From Mimachlamys varia (taxonomy: Eukaryota; Mollusca; Bivalvia; Pectinida; Pectinidae), in contig OX392527.1 in NCBI GenBank assembly GCA_947623455.1, positions 26,342,201-26,406,200 on the forward strand: DNA of 64,000 bases. Direction: 5' to 3'. Positions within the stretch are counted from its first letter, which is position 1. Each line of letters begins with the position of its first letter. This document shows, one piece after another, positions 61,220 to 64,000 of the stretch. A program made the position numbers and the translations under genes. The notes under the pieces are model-generated. The model was not told where the DNA came from. It made no database searches and worked only from the letters and a program-made list of their open reading frames with translations.

Positions 61220-63385
61220 TGGCACCACCCTCAACTGTTACTACAAGTAACACCACCCTCACCTGTTACTACCACCACCCTCACCTGTTACTATAAGTAA
61301 CACCACCCTCACCTGTTACTATGGGTAACAGTGTGCAATGTTCACCACCTTCACCTGTTACTATGGGTAACAGTGTACAATGATCAGCACCCTCACCTGT
61401 TACTATGGGTAACAGTGTACAATGTACTACCCTCACCTGTTACTATGGATAACAGTGTACAATGTTCACCACCTTCACCTGTTACTATAAGTAACAGTGT
61501 ACAATGATCAGCACCCTCACCTGTTACTATGGGTAACAGTGTACAATGATCAGCACCCTCACCTGTTACTATGGATAACAGTGTACAATGTTCACCACCT
61601 TCACCTGTTACTATGGGTAACAGTGTACAATGTTCACCACCTTCACCTGTTACTATAAGTAACAGTGTACAATGATCAGCACCCTCACCTGTTACTATGG
61701 GTAACAGTGTACAATGTACTACCCTCACCTGTTACTATGGATAACAGTGTACAATGTTCACCACCTTCACCTGTTACTATAAGTAACAGTGTACAATGAT
61801 CAGCACCCTCACCTGTTACTATAAGTAACAGTGTACAATGATCACCACCCTCACCTGTTACTATGGATAACAGTGTACAATGATCACCACTCTCACCTGT
61901 TACTATGGATAACAGTGTACAATGTTCACCACCTTCACCTGTTACTATGGGTAACAGTGTACAATGATCACCACTCTCCCCTGTTACTATGGGTAACAGT
62001 GTACAATGATCTCCACTCTCACCAGTTACAATAAGTAGTGTACAACAATCACCACCCTCACCTGTTACTATAAGTAGTGTACAACAATCACCACCCTCAC
62101 CTGTTACTATAAGTAGTGTACAACAATCACCACCCTCACCTGTTACTATAAGTAACAGTGTACAACAATCACCACCCTCACCTGTTACTATAAGTAGTGT
62201 ACAACAATCACCACCCTCACCTGTTACTATAAGTAGTGTACAACAATCACCACCCTCACCTGTTACTATAAGTAACAGTGTACAACAATCACCACCCTCA
62301 CCTGTTACTATAATTAGTGTACAACAATCACCACCCTCACCTGTTACTATAAGTAGTGTACAACAATCACCACCCCACCTGTTACTATAAGTAGTGTACA
62401 ACAATCACCACCCTCACCTGGTACTATAAGTAACAATGTACAACAATCACCACCCTCACCTGTTACTATAAGTAGTGTACAACAATCACCACCCTCACCT
62501 GTTACTATCAGTAATGTACAACAATCACCACCCTCACCTGTTACTATAAGTAGTGTACAACAATCACCACCCTCACCTGTTACTATAAGTAGTGTACACC
62601 AATCACCACCCTCACCTGTTACTATAAGTAACAGTGTACAACAATCACCACCCTCACCTGCTACTATAAGTAACAGTGTACAACAATCACCACCCTCACC
62701 TGTTACTATAAGTAGTGTACAACAATCACCACCCTCACCTGTTACTATAAGTAGTGTACAACAATCACCACCCTCACCTGTTACTATAAGTAGTGTACAA
62801 CAATCACCACCCTCACCTGTTACTATAAGTAGTGTACAACAATCACCACCCTCACCTGTTACTATAAGTAACAGTGTTCAACGATCACCACCCTCACCTG
62901 TTACTATAAGTAGTGTACAACAATCACCACCCTCACCTGTTACTATAAGTAGTGTACAACAATCACCACCCTCACCTGTTACTATAAGTAGTGTACAACA
63001 ATCACCACCCTCACCTGTTACTATAAGTAGTGTACAACAATCACCACCCTCACCTGTTACTATAAGTAGTGTACAACAATCACCACCCTCACCTGTTACT
63101 ATAAGTAGTGTACAACAACCACCACCCTCACCTGTTACTATAAGTAGTGTACAACAATCACCACCCTCACCTGTTACTATAAGTAGTGTACAACAATCAC
63201 CACCCTCACCTGTTACTATAAGTAGTGTACAACAATCACCACCCTCACCTGTCACTATAAGTAGTGTACAACAATCACCACCCTCACCTGTTACTATAAG
63301 TAGTGTACAACAATCACCACCCTCACCTGTTACTATCAGTAGTGTACAACAATCACCACCCTCACCTGTTACTATCAGTAACAAA
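61220..63385. repeat. Minisatellite with 39- and 42-bp units, about 53 copies
   Basis: The left part (to about 62030) uses 42-base units, caccctcacctgttactatg plus ggtaacagtgtacaatgat. The right part uses 39-base units in which gtaacagt is shortened to gtagt and gatc becomes aatc. Isolated 42-base units remain among the 39-base ones. Both lengths are multiples of 3, so the minus strand stays open as 13- or 14-residue repeats (CCTLLIVTGEGGD). Confidence 0.95.
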
Positions 63386-63640
63386 GAGATGTATTCTCTA
63401 GATAGCTGTCAGGTGTGTGATGATTAACATGATTCTAGCTCAGCCTGATATGTAAAACAACCAGGTAATTACCCCACCTTCTACAGGTGTTTGTATAATC
63501 AAGTAAAGGCATGCATGAGTCTCATGAATATGAATAGATTTTCAAATTGTCCTAGTCAAAGTTGTTTTTGATTTAGTTCATATAAATGTTTCCAAAAAAT
63601 ATGTCATGATAAACTTACAGACTTTGCCATACTGTCCCAT
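63386..63640. other. Spacer between two arrays
   Basis: AT-rich unique sequence, no feature seen. Confidence 0.6.
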
Positions 63641-64000
63641 GGGAAAGCTGTTTGTAACCTGAATATTTTACACATACATTCCCAGGGGATAGTTGTGTGT
63701 AACATAGTTATGTTTTACACACATTCTCATGGAATAGCTGTGTGTAACATGGTTACATTACACATACATTCCCAGTGAATAGCTGTGTGTAACATGGTTA
63801 CATTACACATACATTCCCAGTGAATAGCTGTGTGTAACATGGTTACATTACACATACATTCCCAGTGAATAGCTGTGTGTAACATGGTTACATTACACAT
63901 ACATTCCCAGGGGATAGTTGTGTGTAACATGGTTACATTACACATACATTCCCAGGGGATAGCTGTGTGTAACATGGTTACATTACACATACATTCCCAG
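63641..64000. repeat. Tandem repeat of 45 bp, about 8 copies, running off the right edge
   Basis: Units are atagctgtgtgtaacatggt, tacattacacatacattccc and agtga. The first two copies are diverged. The true length is unknown because the window ends inside it. Confidence 0.93.

Noticed and set aside
61393..63384. Minus-strand frames of up to 239 codons with a TGEGGDCCTLLIV repeat
   Set aside because: The unit lengths of 39 and 42 bases are multiples of three, so the frame stays open by arithmetic.

Overview
This is an animal nuclear genome window: AT-rich, with short exons in long introns, GT-AG splice sites, a tRNA-derived SINE with target-site duplications, decayed retroelement pieces and a very high load of minisatellites. 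The repeat style suggests a marine lophotrochozoan, most likely a bivalve mollusc. That is inference, because no species-specific gene is visible. Almost none of the long open frames are genes; the longest ones (29.6-32.0 kb, 40.8-42.2 kb, 61.4-63.4 kb and others) are stop-free tandem repeats.

Two genes are supported. At the left edge, on the minus strand, lies the first coding exon (853-960) of CFAP299 (C4orf22 family, a cilia and flagella associated protein). The gene continues out of the window. Facing away from it is a plus-strand gene of about 43 kb: a probable non-coding first exon near 1390-1555, then coding exons from 3776 to 40745. These exons give a charged, largely helical coiled-coil protein of about 512 residues before the last exon. 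A candidate terminal exon with a polyadenylation signal lies at 43984-44300. I do not recognise the family. The head-to-head arrangement with CFAP299 and the coiled-coil character suggest a ciliary or axonemal role. Two neighbouring exons (9955-10034 and 11332-11411) have the same length, the same phases and a related sequence, and cannot be joined in frame, so they look like mutually exclusive alternative exons.

The rest is introns and, from about 44.3 kb, apparently gene-free sequence. Roughly a third of the window is tandem array, in some twenty unrelated families with units of about 20-107 bp. Three arrays are built out of the gene's own splice junctions: the acceptor and start codon of the first coding exon (3240-3795), the 3' end plus donor of exon 12 (31890-32640), and the donor of exon 13 (40741-42052). 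A fourth array (29630-31782) forms the acceptor context of exon 12 and is open in all three forward frames.

Other elements are a Penelope-like reverse transcriptase relic (10587-10985, minus), a LINE ORF2 C-terminal relic (23108-23437, minus), a full-length SINE (13844-14078), a tRNA-like SINE piece (about 49500-49600, minus), a non-autonomous element with 13-bp terminal inverted repeats (51859-52801) and a hairpin-headed element fragment (55286-55440). Exon boundaries were set by hand from splice motifs and reading phase; array limits are accurate to about 10-20 bases.
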